A DNA stretch of 64,000 bases from Halosimplex halobium (GTDB lineage Archaea; Halobacteriota; Halobacteria; Halobacteriales; Haloarculaceae): positions 186,001 to 250,000 of the forward strand of contig NZ_JBLKNX010000001.1 in assembly GCF_051414055.1 (NCBI RefSeq), written 5' to 3'. Under the pieces are notes generated by a model. That model worked only from the letters and a program-made list of their open reading frames with translations, was not told where the DNA came from and did no database searches. The translations under genes and the position numbers were made by a program. Positions 56,174 through 64,000 of this stretch are shown here, one piece after another (the stretch's first letter is position 1; every line of letters begins with the position of its first letter).

Positions 56174-56971
56174 TTAGAGGAGCCCGCCGTCGGTCCCGTA
56201 GGCGTTCATGTCGGCGAAGCGGTCGGGGTAGTCGCCGGCGGGGTGGGTTGGTTCGTCGCCCTCGACTACGACGCGTTTGAACTTGTCGTAGGAGTTCTCC
56301 CAGCCGAGGTGGGCGAACTCGACGCGCCGTTTGAGCGCGTGAGCGAGGCCGCTCCGGTGGTACATCCGGCGGCGCGCGCCCGACTGCAGCGCTTCGACGA
56401 GGTCGCCCGCGGAGTCGATGGGCCGGTCGAACTCCACCCAGGCCTCGCCGATGGTGGTCGTGAGGTGGGCGTACGAGGAGAGGTACGTCGGCAGGCCCGA
56501 CTCGCGGGCGATCTCGCGGGCGCGGCGGTCGTCCCACGGCCAGTGTTTGGGGTTGTACACCTCGACGGCGTCGACCGCGTCGGCGTGGGCCTCGATGTCC
56601 GACTCGGTCATGCTGAGCGTGAGGAACTCCGGGTGGGGGACCAGAACCGCGGCGTCGTGGTCGGCGATCTCGGCCATGGTGTCCTCGAGGGTGAGGAAGT
56701 CCGGGACCGGTTCGTCGGGGTCGACGGCGAGGACGTGCTTGCGGGCGGACCACCTGTCGGTAAAGTACTCCCGGCCCGGCACCACCAGGAGGTCGTCGTC
56801 GGAGAAGCGGGCGGCGCGCTCGCGGATCGTCGAGAGATGGGTGAAGTGGGGGGCGTAGACGATGGCGTCGAGGCCGACGGCCTTGGCGCGGCGGACGACC
56901 TCCTCGTCTAAGACCTTGACGTGGAGGTCGACGCGCGACTCCCCGTCGGTCGACGCGCCACCCTGAGCCAT
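56174..56971 (-). CDS. PHP-domain metal-dependent phosphoesterase-like protein
   Basis: A 265-residue protein of the PHP superfamily. VDLHVKVLDEEVVRRAKAVG (first strand; the usual HxH is DLHVK), IVYAPHFTHLS, VVPGREYFTD, AVLVPHPEFLT and YLSSYAHL carry His and Asp residues for a metal centre. COG0613-type proteins hydrolyse phosphoesters. The first HxH being LHV-K rather than HxHT suggests a divergent or inactive site. It is convergent with the CDP-alcohol transferase gene. Confidence 0.82.
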   Translation of the reverse strand: MAQGGASTDGESRVDLHVKVLDEEVVRRAKAVGLDAIVYAPHFTHLSTIRERAARFSDDDLLVVPGREYFTDRWSARKHVLAVDPDEPVPDFLTLEDTMAEIADHDAAVLVPHPEFLTLSMTESDIEAHADAVDAVEVYNPKHWPWDDRRAREIARESGLPTYLSSYAHLTTTIGEAWVEFDRPIDSAGDLVEALQSGARRRMYHRSGLAHALKRRVEFAHLGWENSYDKFKRVVVEGDEPTHPAGDYPDRFADMNAYGTDGGLL

Positions 56972-57089
56972 GCCACGAACTACGCAAGCCGGACTTTATG
57001 TGTTACGAAGCCCGGAGGCGCGCCGTCGGGCGACTGTGCGGTGGGGGGCGGGACAGGACGGGACGGTCGGCGCGGCGTCGTCGCCGCGG

Positions 57090-57545
57090 CTACCGGAACT
57101 TCCCGAGGAGGTCGGTCAGCCCGGCGGCCTTGCGGCCGGCGGCGAGGAACGAGCCGAGGACCACCATGAAGACGTAGAGACCGAGCGTCGAGAGCCAGAC
57201 GACGAGCATGGCGGCGACGGCGGCCCAGTTGTTCAGGTAGTAGAAGGCGCCGACCGTCATCGCGGTGCCGTAGAGGAGCACCAGGTAGGGGCCCCAGCCG
57301 GTCGCGTGGCCGCGGCGCTGGCGCTTGCGGACGTACCGGCGGAGCTCCTCGCGGATGTCGTCGCGGTGGACCGTCTTCTCGTCGATGCGGGTCCGGAGCG
57401 ACTCCAGCTCTTCACGCAGCTCCGCGACCTCCGCGTCGACGCCCGCCTCCTCCGAGCCCGGGCTCGGACTCGCGGTCGGGCCCGCGGAGGCGGTGCGCTC
57501 GTCGCCCGCGGCGGAATCGTCGTCGGCACCGGTGTCGGCGGTCAT
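57090..57545 (-). CDS. Coiled-coil membrane protein, hypothetical
   Basis: A 151-residue protein. The head (1-35) is acidic and Ser/Ala-rich; EVAELREELESLRTRIDEKT (~40-60) is a heptad-like coiled coil; then two hydrophobic helices (YLVLLYGTAMTVGAFYYLNN and AAVAAMLVVWLSTLGLYVFM, the latter running into a third segment). ATG 57545 overlaps the stop of the YihY gene as ATGA, so the two are co-translated. Its partner suggests a membrane role, otherwise unknown. Confidence 0.75.
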   Translation of the reverse strand: MTADTGADDDSAAGDERTASAGPTASPSPGSEEAGVDAEVAELREELESLRTRIDEKTVHRDDIREELRRYVRKRQRRGHATGWGPYLVLLYGTAMTVGAFYYLNNWAAVAAMLVVWLSTLGLYVFMVVLGSFLAAGRKAAGLTDLLGKFR

Positions 57546-58399
57546 GGGCGCGTACCTCCACTGTCGCCTGGCTCCCCCTTGGTGTTGGTGGTCCGGCGGT
57601 CTGCCAGCACCGCGTTCAGCGCCGCCCCGACCAGTAGCACCGTCGCCCCCGCGTAGTACCACGTCACCAGCAGGAGGACGACACCCAGTACCCCGTACAT
57701 GTCGAACTGCCCCGCCATCCCCGCGTAGAGCCGGAATCCGGTCCCCAGCAGCGTCCAGCCGACCGCGGCGAAGACGGTCCCCGGCAGCGCCTCGGCGAGC
57801 CCCGCGTCGGTGTCCGGGAAGACCACGAACAGCGGGAAGAAGACGACGGTGAGCACGACCGCGAGCGCGACGGTCCCCACCAGCCCCACGAGCGCGACGC
57901 CGGCGAGGCTGACGGCGACGCCGACGACGACGAGCGCCGCGAGGCCGACCGCCACCGCGCCCAGGGCGACCGCCGCGTCGCGGACGCGGCCGACCAGCGA
58001 GTCCGCCGGGTCGGTGCCGTAGATCCGCGAGAACGCCACGTCCAGGCCGCGGAACACCTTGAGCGCGCTCCAGGCCAGCAGGCCGACGCCGACGAGCGTC
58101 GCCGGCGCCGCGCCCGCGGCGTCGACCAGCGTCGACCGGACGAGGTCCTGCCCCACCGGCGAGAGGGCGTTCCCGGTCGCGGCCACGACCTCCGCGGCCA
58201 GCTCCGGCCCGCCCACCGTCGACGCGACGACCAGCAACAGCAGCAGCGACGGCAGCAGCGACACGAACGCGTAGTAGGCGATGGCCGCCGCCAGGAAGGT
58301 CACCTCCCGCTCGCGCACCAGCGCGACGACCGCCCGCCCGACTGCGACGGCTTCCCGACCGCCCGCTCGCGCCCGCTGGCCGACCGAGTCCGGTTGCAC
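57542..58399 (-). CDS. YihY/BrkB family membrane protein
   Basis: A 285-residue protein with about six transmembrane helices. Hallmarks: VTFLAAAIAYYAFVSLLPSL near the N-terminus, LKVFRGLDVAFSRIYGTDPA, and the later helix YGVLGVVLLLVTWYYAGATV. YihY/BrkB proteins are inner-membrane proteins formerly annotated as ribonuclease BN; a transport role is likely but unproven. The last residues (GEPGDSGGTRP) overlap the coiled-coil partner gene by 4 nt. Confidence 0.92.
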   Translation of the reverse strand: MQPDSVGQRARAGGREAVAVGRAVVALVREREVTFLAAAIAYYAFVSLLPSLLLLLVVASTVGGPELAAEVVAATGNALSPVGQDLVRSTLVDAAGAAPATLVGVGLLAWSALKVFRGLDVAFSRIYGTDPADSLVGRVRDAAVALGAVAVGLAALVVVGVAVSLAGVALVGLVGTVALAVVLTVVFFPLFVVFPDTDAGLAEALPGTVFAAVGWTLLGTGFRLYAGMAGQFDMYGVLGVVLLLVTWYYAGATVLLVGAALNAVLADRRTTNTKGEPGDSGGTRP

Positions 58400-58561
58400 G
58401 CTCCCGTCTGCGTGCCTCGCGCACTAATAGCCGCGGGCTCCGGTCGTCGGTCGCGGCTCCCGTGACGGAGCGTTCCGGCGCGCCGGCGTCGCCTGACTCG
58501 CCGCGACGCCCCGGACATCGCGTGACGAAAGGACCAAGACGCGCCCGCCGCCCCTACCGGT

Positions 58562-58963
58562 ATGGACCGGGGACTCGACGCGGTCGTGATGCGCGGGACG
58601 GTCGTCCTGCTCGCGGCGGGCCTGTTGCTCGTCGTGGCCGGGACGGCCGGCGTGGCCGGCTCGTTCGCGCTCGTGGCCGCGCTCGTCGCCGTCGGCGTCG
58701 CCCTCTTCCTCGTCGCGGAGCGGTTCGACGCGACCGGGGACGCGGCCACCGACGGCGGCCGCCTCGACCTGCGCGCGGTGGTCGCGGACCTGTGGCTCGG
58801 CCCGTTCCTCGCGGCCGCCGTCGGCGGGTTCTACCTCGGCGCGAGCGCCGGCGAGGTGCAGGCGCTGGGCGGGCTCGTCGGCCTCGTCGGCATGCTCAAC
58901 TACTTCCTGCGCCCGTTCTACCACCTGGTCTACGGCCTCGCCCGCCGCGTCGCGTCGCTGTGA
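58562..58963 (+). CDS. Membrane protein, hypothetical
   Basis: A 133-residue protein with four hydrophobic helices (VVLLAAGLLLVVAGTAGVAG, ALVAALVAVGVALFLVAE, WLGPFLAAAVGGFYLGASAG, ALGGLVGLVGMLNYFLRP) and short loops. It lies between the divergent YihY gene and the convergent trm1. No family recognised. Confidence 0.7.
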   Translation: MDRGLDAVVMRGTVVLLAAGLLLVVAGTAGVAGSFALVAALVAVGVALFLVAERFDATGDAATDGGRLDLRAVVADLWLGPFLAAAVGGFYLGASAGEVQALGGLVGLVGMLNYFLRPFYHLVYGLARRVASL

Positions 58964-58970
58964 GTCGCGC

Positions 58971-60089
58971 TCACTCCTCGACGGCGGCCGCGCGGATCTC
59001 GGTCACGTCGGCGTCGGTCTTGAACGTCGTCCCGCCGTAGTGGGTCCGCGAGGCCGAGTGGCCGGCCGCCCGCAGTCGCTCGACGAACTCGTCCATGGCG
59101 ACGGCGCCGACGCCCCAGCGCTTGCACAGGCGGTGCTGGTCGTAGTGGGTCGGCTCGTCGACCTCCGCCGCGACCGTCTCGCACAGCTCCCGGGCCTCCT
59201 CGGCGGTGCCCATCCCGTCGTCCACCGCGTCGCGGACCGCCCCGGCGAATTCGGGGTCGCAGGTTCGCCCCAGCCAGATGGGACCGGCCGTCTGGATCGC
59301 CTCGCCGCACTCGGGACACCAGTCGAGCGGGTCGGCGATGAGGCCGGGCGTCGCCTCGCGGTAGAGGCAGTGCTCGCAGTGGTCGACGTGGCCGAGTTCG
59401 TCGACCAGGGCGTCTGCGGCCTGCGCGCCCGAGTCCAGCCGGAGGTAGGTGCGGGCGTAGTGTTTCGTGGCGTGGCTGAAGACGGGCCGGGCCGCCAGGT
59501 CGTAGCGGGCGGCGGTCCGGACGAGCGCCGAGAGCAGTACTCTGAGGCCCATCTCGGCGTGGTACTCGGTGTTTCGCGGGACCGTCGAGTAGTTGCGGAC
59601 GCCGCTCTCGAAGTGGGCGCCACAGAGCGGCGCGGTGTCGGTCGCGGTGATACAGACCAGCCGGCTCGCGCCCCGGAAGGCGGCGTCGGCGAAGGGGATC
59701 GGCGTGCCGAACGGGTCCACGTCCACCACGTCGAACCGCTCCTCGTGCATGAGGGCGTTGGCGTCGCGGTGGAGGACCCGCCCCTCCAGATCGTTGCGCA
59801 CGAGGTTCTCGCGGGCGAGTTCGACCGCGTCGGGGTCCACGTCACAACAGGTGGCGTCCCAGCCCTCGGCCGCGGCGCGGACCCCCCTGATGCCGGAGGC
59901 GGCGGTGGCGTCGAGATAGCGGGGGGTGCGGTCGGCGTCGCGGTCGATGTCGGCTTCGAGCGCGCGCAGGACGGCGACGGTCAGGTCGCGGTTGAGCTCC
60001 TGGACCGGGTTGAAGAACACGTCCTCGCCGACCCCGGCGTCGGCCTGTTCGGGAACCTCGACCGTCACGTCGCCCTCGGTCACGCGCAT
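58971..60089 (-). CDS. trm1: tRNA (guanine26-N2)-dimethyltransferase
   Basis: A 372-residue Trm1 enzyme that makes m2,2G26 in tRNA using SAM. Motifs: VFFNPVQELNRDLTVAVLRA at the N-terminus, YLDATAASGIRGVRAAAEG (SAM site), DVVDVDPFGTPIPFADAAFR (catalytic DPFG), CITATDTAPLCGAH and YGLRVLLSAL-like MGLRVLLSALVRTAA. The C-terminal zinc-binding cysteines are in HCEHCLYRE and DWCPECGEA. ATG 60089 (MRVTEGDVTVEV) starts at the conserved region. Confidence 0.96.
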   Translation of the reverse strand: MRVTEGDVTVEVPEQADAGVGEDVFFNPVQELNRDLTVAVLRALEADIDRDADRTPRYLDATAASGIRGVRAAAEGWDATCCDVDPDAVELARENLVRNDLEGRVLHRDANALMHEERFDVVDVDPFGTPIPFADAAFRGASRLVCITATDTAPLCGAHFESGVRNYSTVPRNTEYHAEMGLRVLLSALVRTAARYDLAARPVFSHATKHYARTYLRLDSGAQAADALVDELGHVDHCEHCLYREATPGLIADPLDWCPECGEAIQTAGPIWLGRTCDPEFAGAVRDAVDDGMGTAEEARELCETVAAEVDEPTHYDQHRLCKRWGVGAVAMDEFVERLRAAGHSASRTHYGGTTFKTDADVTEIRAAAVEE

Positions 60090-60174
60090 ACCCGGACAAC
60101 TCCGGCGACGGCGAAAAGCCATGCGTTTGCCGGCGACCACCCGGCGGGCGCCGGCGGTCACCGTGGCCGTTCGG

Positions 60175-60948
60175 TCACTCCGCGTCGCCCACCGCGTCGA
60201 CGACCGCCTCGGCCAGCGCCTCGAAGTCGGCGACCTCCGGGACCACGTCGACGGCGACGCCGGCGTCGGCGGCAGTGTCGGCCGTGGGGTCGCCGATGAC
60301 GCCGACCACCGCGTCGGCCAGTCCCTCGATAGCTTCGGCGCGGACGCCTCGCTCGTCGGCCGCCGCGAGGAAGTGCCGGACGGTCAGCGACGAGGTGAAC
60401 AGGGCACCGTCGAGCCGTCCCTCGGCGGCCAGCTCCGCGGAGTCGCCGGCGTCTGCGGGCCGCTCCAGCCGGTAGAGCACCGTCTCGTGGACGTACGCGC
60501 CGGCGTCCTCCAGTCCCGTGAGCAGGACCGCCGAGCCGTGGTCCGAGCGGGCGACCTCGACGCGGGCGCCCGCGACCTCGTCCTCGAGTTCCGCAACGAG
60601 CCCCGACGAGGAGAACTCCGCGGGCACCCGGTCGACGCGGTAGTCGCGCGCCCGGAGCGCGTCGGCGGTCGGCTCGCCGATGGCGCAGACGGTCGCGTCG
60701 CCGGGCTCCCAGCGGTCGGCGGGGCCACCGTCGTCGGCCCGCTCGCCGGCCGCGAGTTCGACGCCGGTCTTGCTGGTAAACACGACGTGGTCGGCGTCCG
60801 TCCGGGGGGTCGCGCCGGTCGGATCCACGGTCAGCATCGGGTCCGCGACGGCCTCGGCACCCAGCGATTCGAGCAGTTCCACGGCGGCGTCCAGCCGCTC
60901 GTCCGGCGGCCGGAAGACGGCGACCCGCGGACGGTCGGCGGCGCTCAT
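60175..60948 (-). CDS. hemD: Uroporphyrinogen-III synthase
   Basis: A 257-residue enzyme that cyclises hydroxymethylbilane to uroporphyrinogen III with inversion of ring D. HemD sequences are poorly conserved; here VAVFRPPDERLDAAVELLES, TSKTGVELAAGE, VCAIGEPTADALRARDYRV and LFTSSLTVRHFLAAADERGV fit the two-domain fold and its SxxxV/F motif. Last gene of a run with hemC and the methyltransferase, overlapping the latter by 4 nt (ATGA). Confidence 0.9.
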   Translation of the reverse strand: MSAADRPRVAVFRPPDERLDAAVELLESLGAEAVADPMLTVDPTGATPRTDADHVVFTSKTGVELAAGERADDGGPADRWEPGDATVCAIGEPTADALRARDYRVDRVPAEFSSSGLVAELEDEVAGARVEVARSDHGSAVLLTGLEDAGAYVHETVLYRLERPADAGDSAELAAEGRLDGALFTSSLTVRHFLAAADERGVRAEAIEGLADAVVGVIGDPTADTAADAGVAVDVVPEVADFEALAEAVVDAVGDAE

Positions 60949-61787
60949 CGATCGCTCCCCCCGTTCGACTCGACCCCGTCCGCCGCCCTCGCGGCGTCGC
61001 CGTCAGGCACGCCGTCGTCCTCCGCAGGCGCGTCGCTCCCGTAGCCACGGAGGAACTCGACGACCCGCTCGCGCTCGCCGGCCACCTCCCCGATCACGGT
61101 GACCGCGGGCGGCGAGATGTCGGCCTCGTCGCGGGCGTCGACGATAGTGTCGAGCGTGCCGGTGGCGACACGCTGGTCCGGCCAGGTCGCCCGCTCGACC
61201 AGTGCGACGGGCGTGTCCGGATCCATCCCGGCCGCCCGGAGCGCGGCGGTGTAGTCGGGCAGCTTGCCGACGCCCATCAGGACGACGATGGTGCCGCCCG
61301 TCGCCGCGAGCGCCTCCCAGTCGACCGCCGATTCGTCCTTCGTGGGGTCCTCGTGACCGGTGACGAACGAGACCGAGGAGGCGTGGTCGCGGTGGGTCGC
61401 GGGGATGCCCGCGACCGCCGGGCCGGCGATCGCCGAGGTGACGCCCGGGACGACCTCGAAGGGGACCCCGTGGTCGGCGAGGTAGGCGGCCTCCTCGCCG
61501 CCGCGGCCGAAGACGAACGGGTCGCCGCCCTTCAGCCGGACGACGGTCTGCCCCTCCTCGGCGAGTTCGACCAGCCGCTCGTTGGTGACCGACTGGGGCG
61601 TCCGGTCGCCGCCCGCCCGCTTGCCCACGTCCTCGCGTTTCTCCTCGGGGATCAACCCGAGGATCTCGGGACCGGGGAGCTTGTCGTGGAGCACCACGTC
61701 GGCCTCGTCGAGGAGTCGACGGGCCTTGACGGTCAGCAGGTCGGGGTCGCCCGGGCCGGAGCCGACGAGGTAGACGGTGCCGGTCAT
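60945..61787 (-). CDS. cobA: Uroporphyrinogen-III C-methyltransferase (SUMT)
   Basis: A 280-residue SAM enzyme that methylates uroporphyrinogen III at C2 and C7 to precorrin-2, the branch to siroheme and cobalamin. Signatures: VYLVGSGPGDPDLLTVKARR, VVRLKGGDPFVFGRGGEEAA and GIPATHRDHASSVSFVTGHE. The C-terminal Asp/Gly/Ala tail is a halophile addition. It sits between hemC and hemD with 4-nt overlaps on each side, so the three are translated as one operon. Confidence 0.95.
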   Translation of the reverse strand: MTGTVYLVGSGPGDPDLLTVKARRLLDEADVVLHDKLPGPEILGLIPEEKREDVGKRAGGDRTPQSVTNERLVELAEEGQTVVRLKGGDPFVFGRGGEEAAYLADHGVPFEVVPGVTSAIAGPAVAGIPATHRDHASSVSFVTGHEDPTKDESAVDWEALAATGGTIVVLMGVGKLPDYTAALRAAGMDPDTPVALVERATWPDQRVATGTLDTIVDARDEADISPPAVTVIGEVAGERERVVEFLRGYGSDAPAEDDGVPDGDAARAADGVESNGGSDR

Positions 61788-63043
61788 TCCTCGTCACCCG
61801 CGCCGGCGTCGGCGTCTCCGTCGCCACCGTCGTCGGCGGCCGTCCGGTCGCCGGCGGGCGTGTCCGGCGAGGCGCTGGCGGCGCCGCTCTCCTCGCCGGC
61901 GTCCCGGCGGGCCTGCTCGATCAGGTCGGCCGCGCCGGCGTCAGCCAGGTCGGCCGCGAACTCGCGAGCGGCCGTCGCGTGGCGCTGGACGGGCAACTCG
62001 CGCGTCTCGCGGATCTCCTCGTCGCCCTCGCGGTCGAGCACCCGGACGGAGGCACGGACAACCGACCCCTGCAGGACGGCGTAGATCCCGATAGGTGCGA
62101 CGCAGCCCCCGCCGAGTTCGCCCAGGATGGTGCGCTCGACGGTCGCCTCGACGCGCGTCGGCGAGTGGTCCAGCACGCTCCGCAGGTCCTCCGCGAGGTC
62201 GCCGTCCACGGCCGTGACTGCCAGCGTCCCCTGGCCCGGCGCCGGGACGAACTCGTCGGGGTTCAGCTGCCGGTGTTCGACGTGGTGGAGCAGCCCCGCC
62301 CGCTCCAGCCCCGCCTCCGCGAGGACGATGGCGTCGTACTCGATGTCCGGGTCGCGCTCCAGCGCCCGCCGCTGGAGTTCGGTCAGGTCCTCGAACCACT
62401 CCTCGACGGTGCGGTCGTACTCGGAGTCGTCGTCTTCGTCGGCCCCGTCGTCACCGTTCTCGTCGTCACCGTCATCGCCGTCGTTCAGGTGCTTGTACTC
62501 CGCCATGTCCTCGACTTCCTCGTCGGCCTCGGCGACGACGCGACGTTCGTGCTCGGCCAGCAGCGGCGGGGCGAGCAGCTTCTGGATGCGCGTGTCGACG
62601 TTCCCGCGCAGCGGCTGCACGTCCAGGTCGTCGCGCTCGGCGAGCAACTGCGCACCCCGGCGGAGGCTGGAGGTGCCCACCGTCGCGCCCTCGGGCAGTC
62701 CCGCGAGGGAGGCCCCGTCGCGGGTGACCAGCACGTCCCGCGGCGCGGCCCGCTCGGGGACGCCCGCGACGACCATGTCCTCGGGCATCTCGGTAGGCAT
62801 GTCCTTCATCGAGTGGACGGCCGCGTCGCAGTCGCCCTCGATCACCTCCTCGTCGAGCGCGCGGACGAACGCGCCGGTCTTGCCCAGTTCGTGGATGGCC
62901 TCGTCGGTGATCTGGTCGCCCGTGGTCTCGACCTCGACGAGTTCCACGTCGAAGCGGCGGTTCTCCAGCCGTTCCTTGATGGCGGCCGCCTGGCGCAGCG
63001 CCAGGTCGGAGCCGCGAGTCCCCAGCCGGAGCGTCGTACTCAT
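61784..63043 (-). CDS. hemC: Hydroxymethylbilane synthase with an acidic insertion
   Basis: A 419-residue enzyme polymerising four porphobilinogen units. Motifs: LRLGTRGSDLALRQAAAIKE, HSMKDMPTEMPED, ATVGTSSLRRGAQLL, PLRGNVDTRIQKLL and the dipyrromethane cofactor Cys C314 in GELGGGCVAPIGIYA. Bacterial HemC has ~310 residues; here ~75 residues are inserted between NVDTR (148-152) and DAIV (237-240), with a core of D/E/G at ~187-209, and an acidic tail follows. First gene of the hemC-cobA-hemD operon; a CTTTTCACG patch ~28 nt upstream may be its promoter. Confidence 0.95.
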   Translation of the reverse strand: MSTTLRLGTRGSDLALRQAAAIKERLENRRFDVELVEVETTGDQITDEAIHELGKTGAFVRALDEEVIEGDCDAAVHSMKDMPTEMPEDMVVAGVPERAAPRDVLVTRDGASLAGLPEGATVGTSSLRRGAQLLAERDDLDVQPLRGNVDTRIQKLLAPPLLAEHERRVVAEADEEVEDMAEYKHLNDGDDGDDENGDDGADEDDDSEYDRTVEEWFEDLTELQRRALERDPDIEYDAIVLAEAGLERAGLLHHVEHRQLNPDEFVPAPGQGTLAVTAVDGDLAEDLRSVLDHSPTRVEATVERTILGELGGGCVAPIGIYAVLQGSVVRASVRVLDREGDEEIRETRELPVQRHATAAREFAADLADAGAADLIEQARRDAGEESGAASASPDTPAGDRTAADDGGDGDADAGAGDEE

Positions 63044-63203
63044 TACCTCTCAGTGGTCGGCCCGCCGTGAAAAGCACACCACTTCCGGGCTCGCTCACCG
63101 AGGGCGTCACCACACAGCACAGCCGTCGCTTCGCCCGCACGGCTCGTCCGGGCGGCGGCGGAACTCGGCAGACACTTGCCGGTGGTGACCCAAGCGGGCG
63201 GCG

Positions 63204-63632
63204 ATGACGGAGGGGACGTACACGCTGGTCGTCGAACTGGCCGCGCCGGCGACGGTCGAGGTGGGCGCGCTGGGCGACCGGGAGTTCCGGGCGGGGTACT
63301 ACGCCTACACCGGGAGCGCGTTCGGGCCGGGCGGGTTCGCCCGCGTCGAGCGCCACCGCGAACTGGCCGCCGGCGAGCGCGACGCCCGCCACTGGCACGT
63401 CGACTACCTGCTGGGTCACCCCGACGCGGGGATCGACGCGGTCGTCCGGACCGCCGGCGCGGACGTGGAGTGTGCGGTCGGCCGCGCGCTCGCCGGCGAG
63501 GACGGGACCGAGCGCGTCGAGGGGTTCGGCGCCTCGGACTGCGACTGCGACTCCCATCTCGTCTACGCCGAGGACGGCGCGGCGCTCCGGCGGGCCGTCG
63601 AACGGGCCCACGGGAACGGCGAGCGAGCGTGA
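63204..63632 (+). CDS. DUF123 / GIY-YIG-like (Uri) nuclease domain protein
   Basis: A 142-residue single-domain protein. MTEGTYTLVVELAAPATVEV, then GYYAYTGSAFGPGGFARVER (GIY-YIG-like YAYTGSA), HWHVDYLLGHPDAGIDAVVR, and the terminal Cys/His pattern FGASDCDCDSHLVYAEDG match archaeal DUF123, related to GIY-YIG endonucleases. It could cut or bind DNA; this is a family-level guess. Single gene with a start 11 nt after a weak AT patch. Confidence 0.85.
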   Translation: MTEGTYTLVVELAAPATVEVGALGDREFRAGYYAYTGSAFGPGGFARVERHRELAAGERDARHWHVDYLLGHPDAGIDAVVRTAGADVECAVGRALAGEDGTERVEGFGASDCDCDSHLVYAEDGAALRRAVERAHGNGERA

Positions 63633-63736
63633 GCCGACGGCCCGGGCCCGCTCGTCGTCGCCGATGACCCACCACACCCCCAGGCAACGGACGGCGCGGT
63701 CGCTCGCAGGTTTCGCTCTCGCGCGGCCGGTCGCGG

Positions 63737-64000
63737 CTATCGGCCGGTCGCCTGCCGGTCGACCGACTCCCCGGCGGTCTCGCCGGCGGCGGCCGGGCCG
63801 CCGGTGACGGTCACCTCGCCGGACCCGTCGACGACCACGTCGTAGCCGTAGTACGTGAACTCGACCTCGAACTCGCCGTCCTCCCGTCCGGCCGTCTCGA
63901 CCAGTCGTTCGAGCGCGCCGACGTCTACCGCGTCGTAGAGCGGTTCGTCCAGTTGCAGCGGGTCGACGCCTTCCCGCGCCGCGATCTCCGTGCTCACCTT
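63737..64000 (-). CDS. HalOD1 output domain protein, 5' end cut by the window edge
   Basis: The frame is open to the edge: codons before GTG 63997 continue in frame to base 64000, and other HalOD1 proteins have a few residues before the VSTEIAAREGVDP segment seen here. The visible 86 residues (VSTEIAAREGVDPLQLDEPL, YDAVDVGALERLVETAG, FEVEFTYYGYDVVVDGSGEV) make up almost the whole domain. HalOD1 occurs alone or as the output part of haloarchaeal response regulators; its function is unknown. Confidence 0.75.
   Translation of the reverse strand, partial: KVSTEIAAREGVDPLQLDEPLYDAVDVGALERLVETAGREDGEFEVEFTYYGYDVVVDGSGEVTVTGGPAAAGETAGESVDRQATGR

Noticed and set aside
1..64000. CRISPR arrays, transposases, integrases, phage or plasmid genes
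   Set aside because: None seen; no regularly spaced 24-37 nt repeats and no recognisable mobile-element protein. The 24-bp tandem repeat at 51871-51960 has no spacers.

Overview
The window is a 64 kb stretch of chromosome from a halophilic archaeon (class Halobacteria). The base composition is very GC-rich. Predicted proteins are strongly acidic. Many genes have an AT-rich TATA-like box about 25-30 nt before the start codon with no room for a leader, as is usual for leaderless haloarchaeal mRNAs. Family content agrees: a SAMP1-type ubiquitin-like modifier ending in PPVSGG, a HalOD1 output domain, archaeal Trm1, e-MtaB, DUF373, DUF63, type 2 methionine aminopeptidase and PAS histidine kinases. 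Genus cannot be fixed from the sequence alone. Genes fill most of the window. I see no rRNA, tRNA, CRISPR array, transposase or replication origin, so this is mostly ordinary core chromosome with a few accessory spots.

Layout. 1-2.8 kb: truncated winged-helix gene, a HEAT-like protein, and a ribbon-helix-helix/PIN toxin-antitoxin pair bracketed by a diverged direct repeat; then a rhodanese. 2.8-5.6 kb: a minus-strand run of two NUDIX hydrolases (the downstream one broken by an in-frame TGA) and small conserved proteins. 5.7-10.7 kb: membrane hydrolase, FeS uracil-DNA glycosylase, an unknown helical protein with a DDxxD motif convergent with an enlarged prenylglyceryl-phosphate-synthase homologue, a candidate small RNA, and a TRAM protein. 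11-20 kb: oxidoreductases, membrane proteins, a COG2108 radical SAM enzyme with a duplicated 3' end, an MFS carrier, DUF373 and a lipoprotein. 20.5-27.2 kb: a 1417-residue multi-PAS hybrid kinase and an NHL beta-propeller protein. 27-36 kb: icd, an Ntn-hydrolase asparaginase, map, stress and epimerase genes, HIT, CDF transporter and carotenoid oxygenase. 36.7-41 kb: tRNA methylthiotransferase, deoC and uridine phosphorylase (nucleoside salvage). 41-47 kb: HPP/UspA fusion, potassium channel, and two overlapping TrkA-C membrane proteins. 47-55 kb: samp1, alaS, secreted proteins, PsiE and RNase Z. 55-64 kb: a large structured intergenic repeat, CDP-alcohol transferase, PHP protein, YihY, trm1, and the tight hemC-SUMT-hemD tetrapyrrole operon, ending in a HalOD1 gene cut by the right edge.

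The observations I would follow first are these. (1) The giant kinase: its first kinase half has an intact ATPase but a Thr in place of the phospho-His, while its second half has an intact H-box but a degenerate ATPase. (2) The roughly 400-nt intergenic element at 55026-55433, built of nested inverted repeats. (3) The direct-repeat-bounded toxin-antitoxin unit. (4) A nonsense codon in a NUDIX gene exactly where its paralogue has Trp. (5) Three genes preceded by TATA-positioned leaderless mini-ORFs whose stop codons abut or overlap the main start. None was checked against databases.
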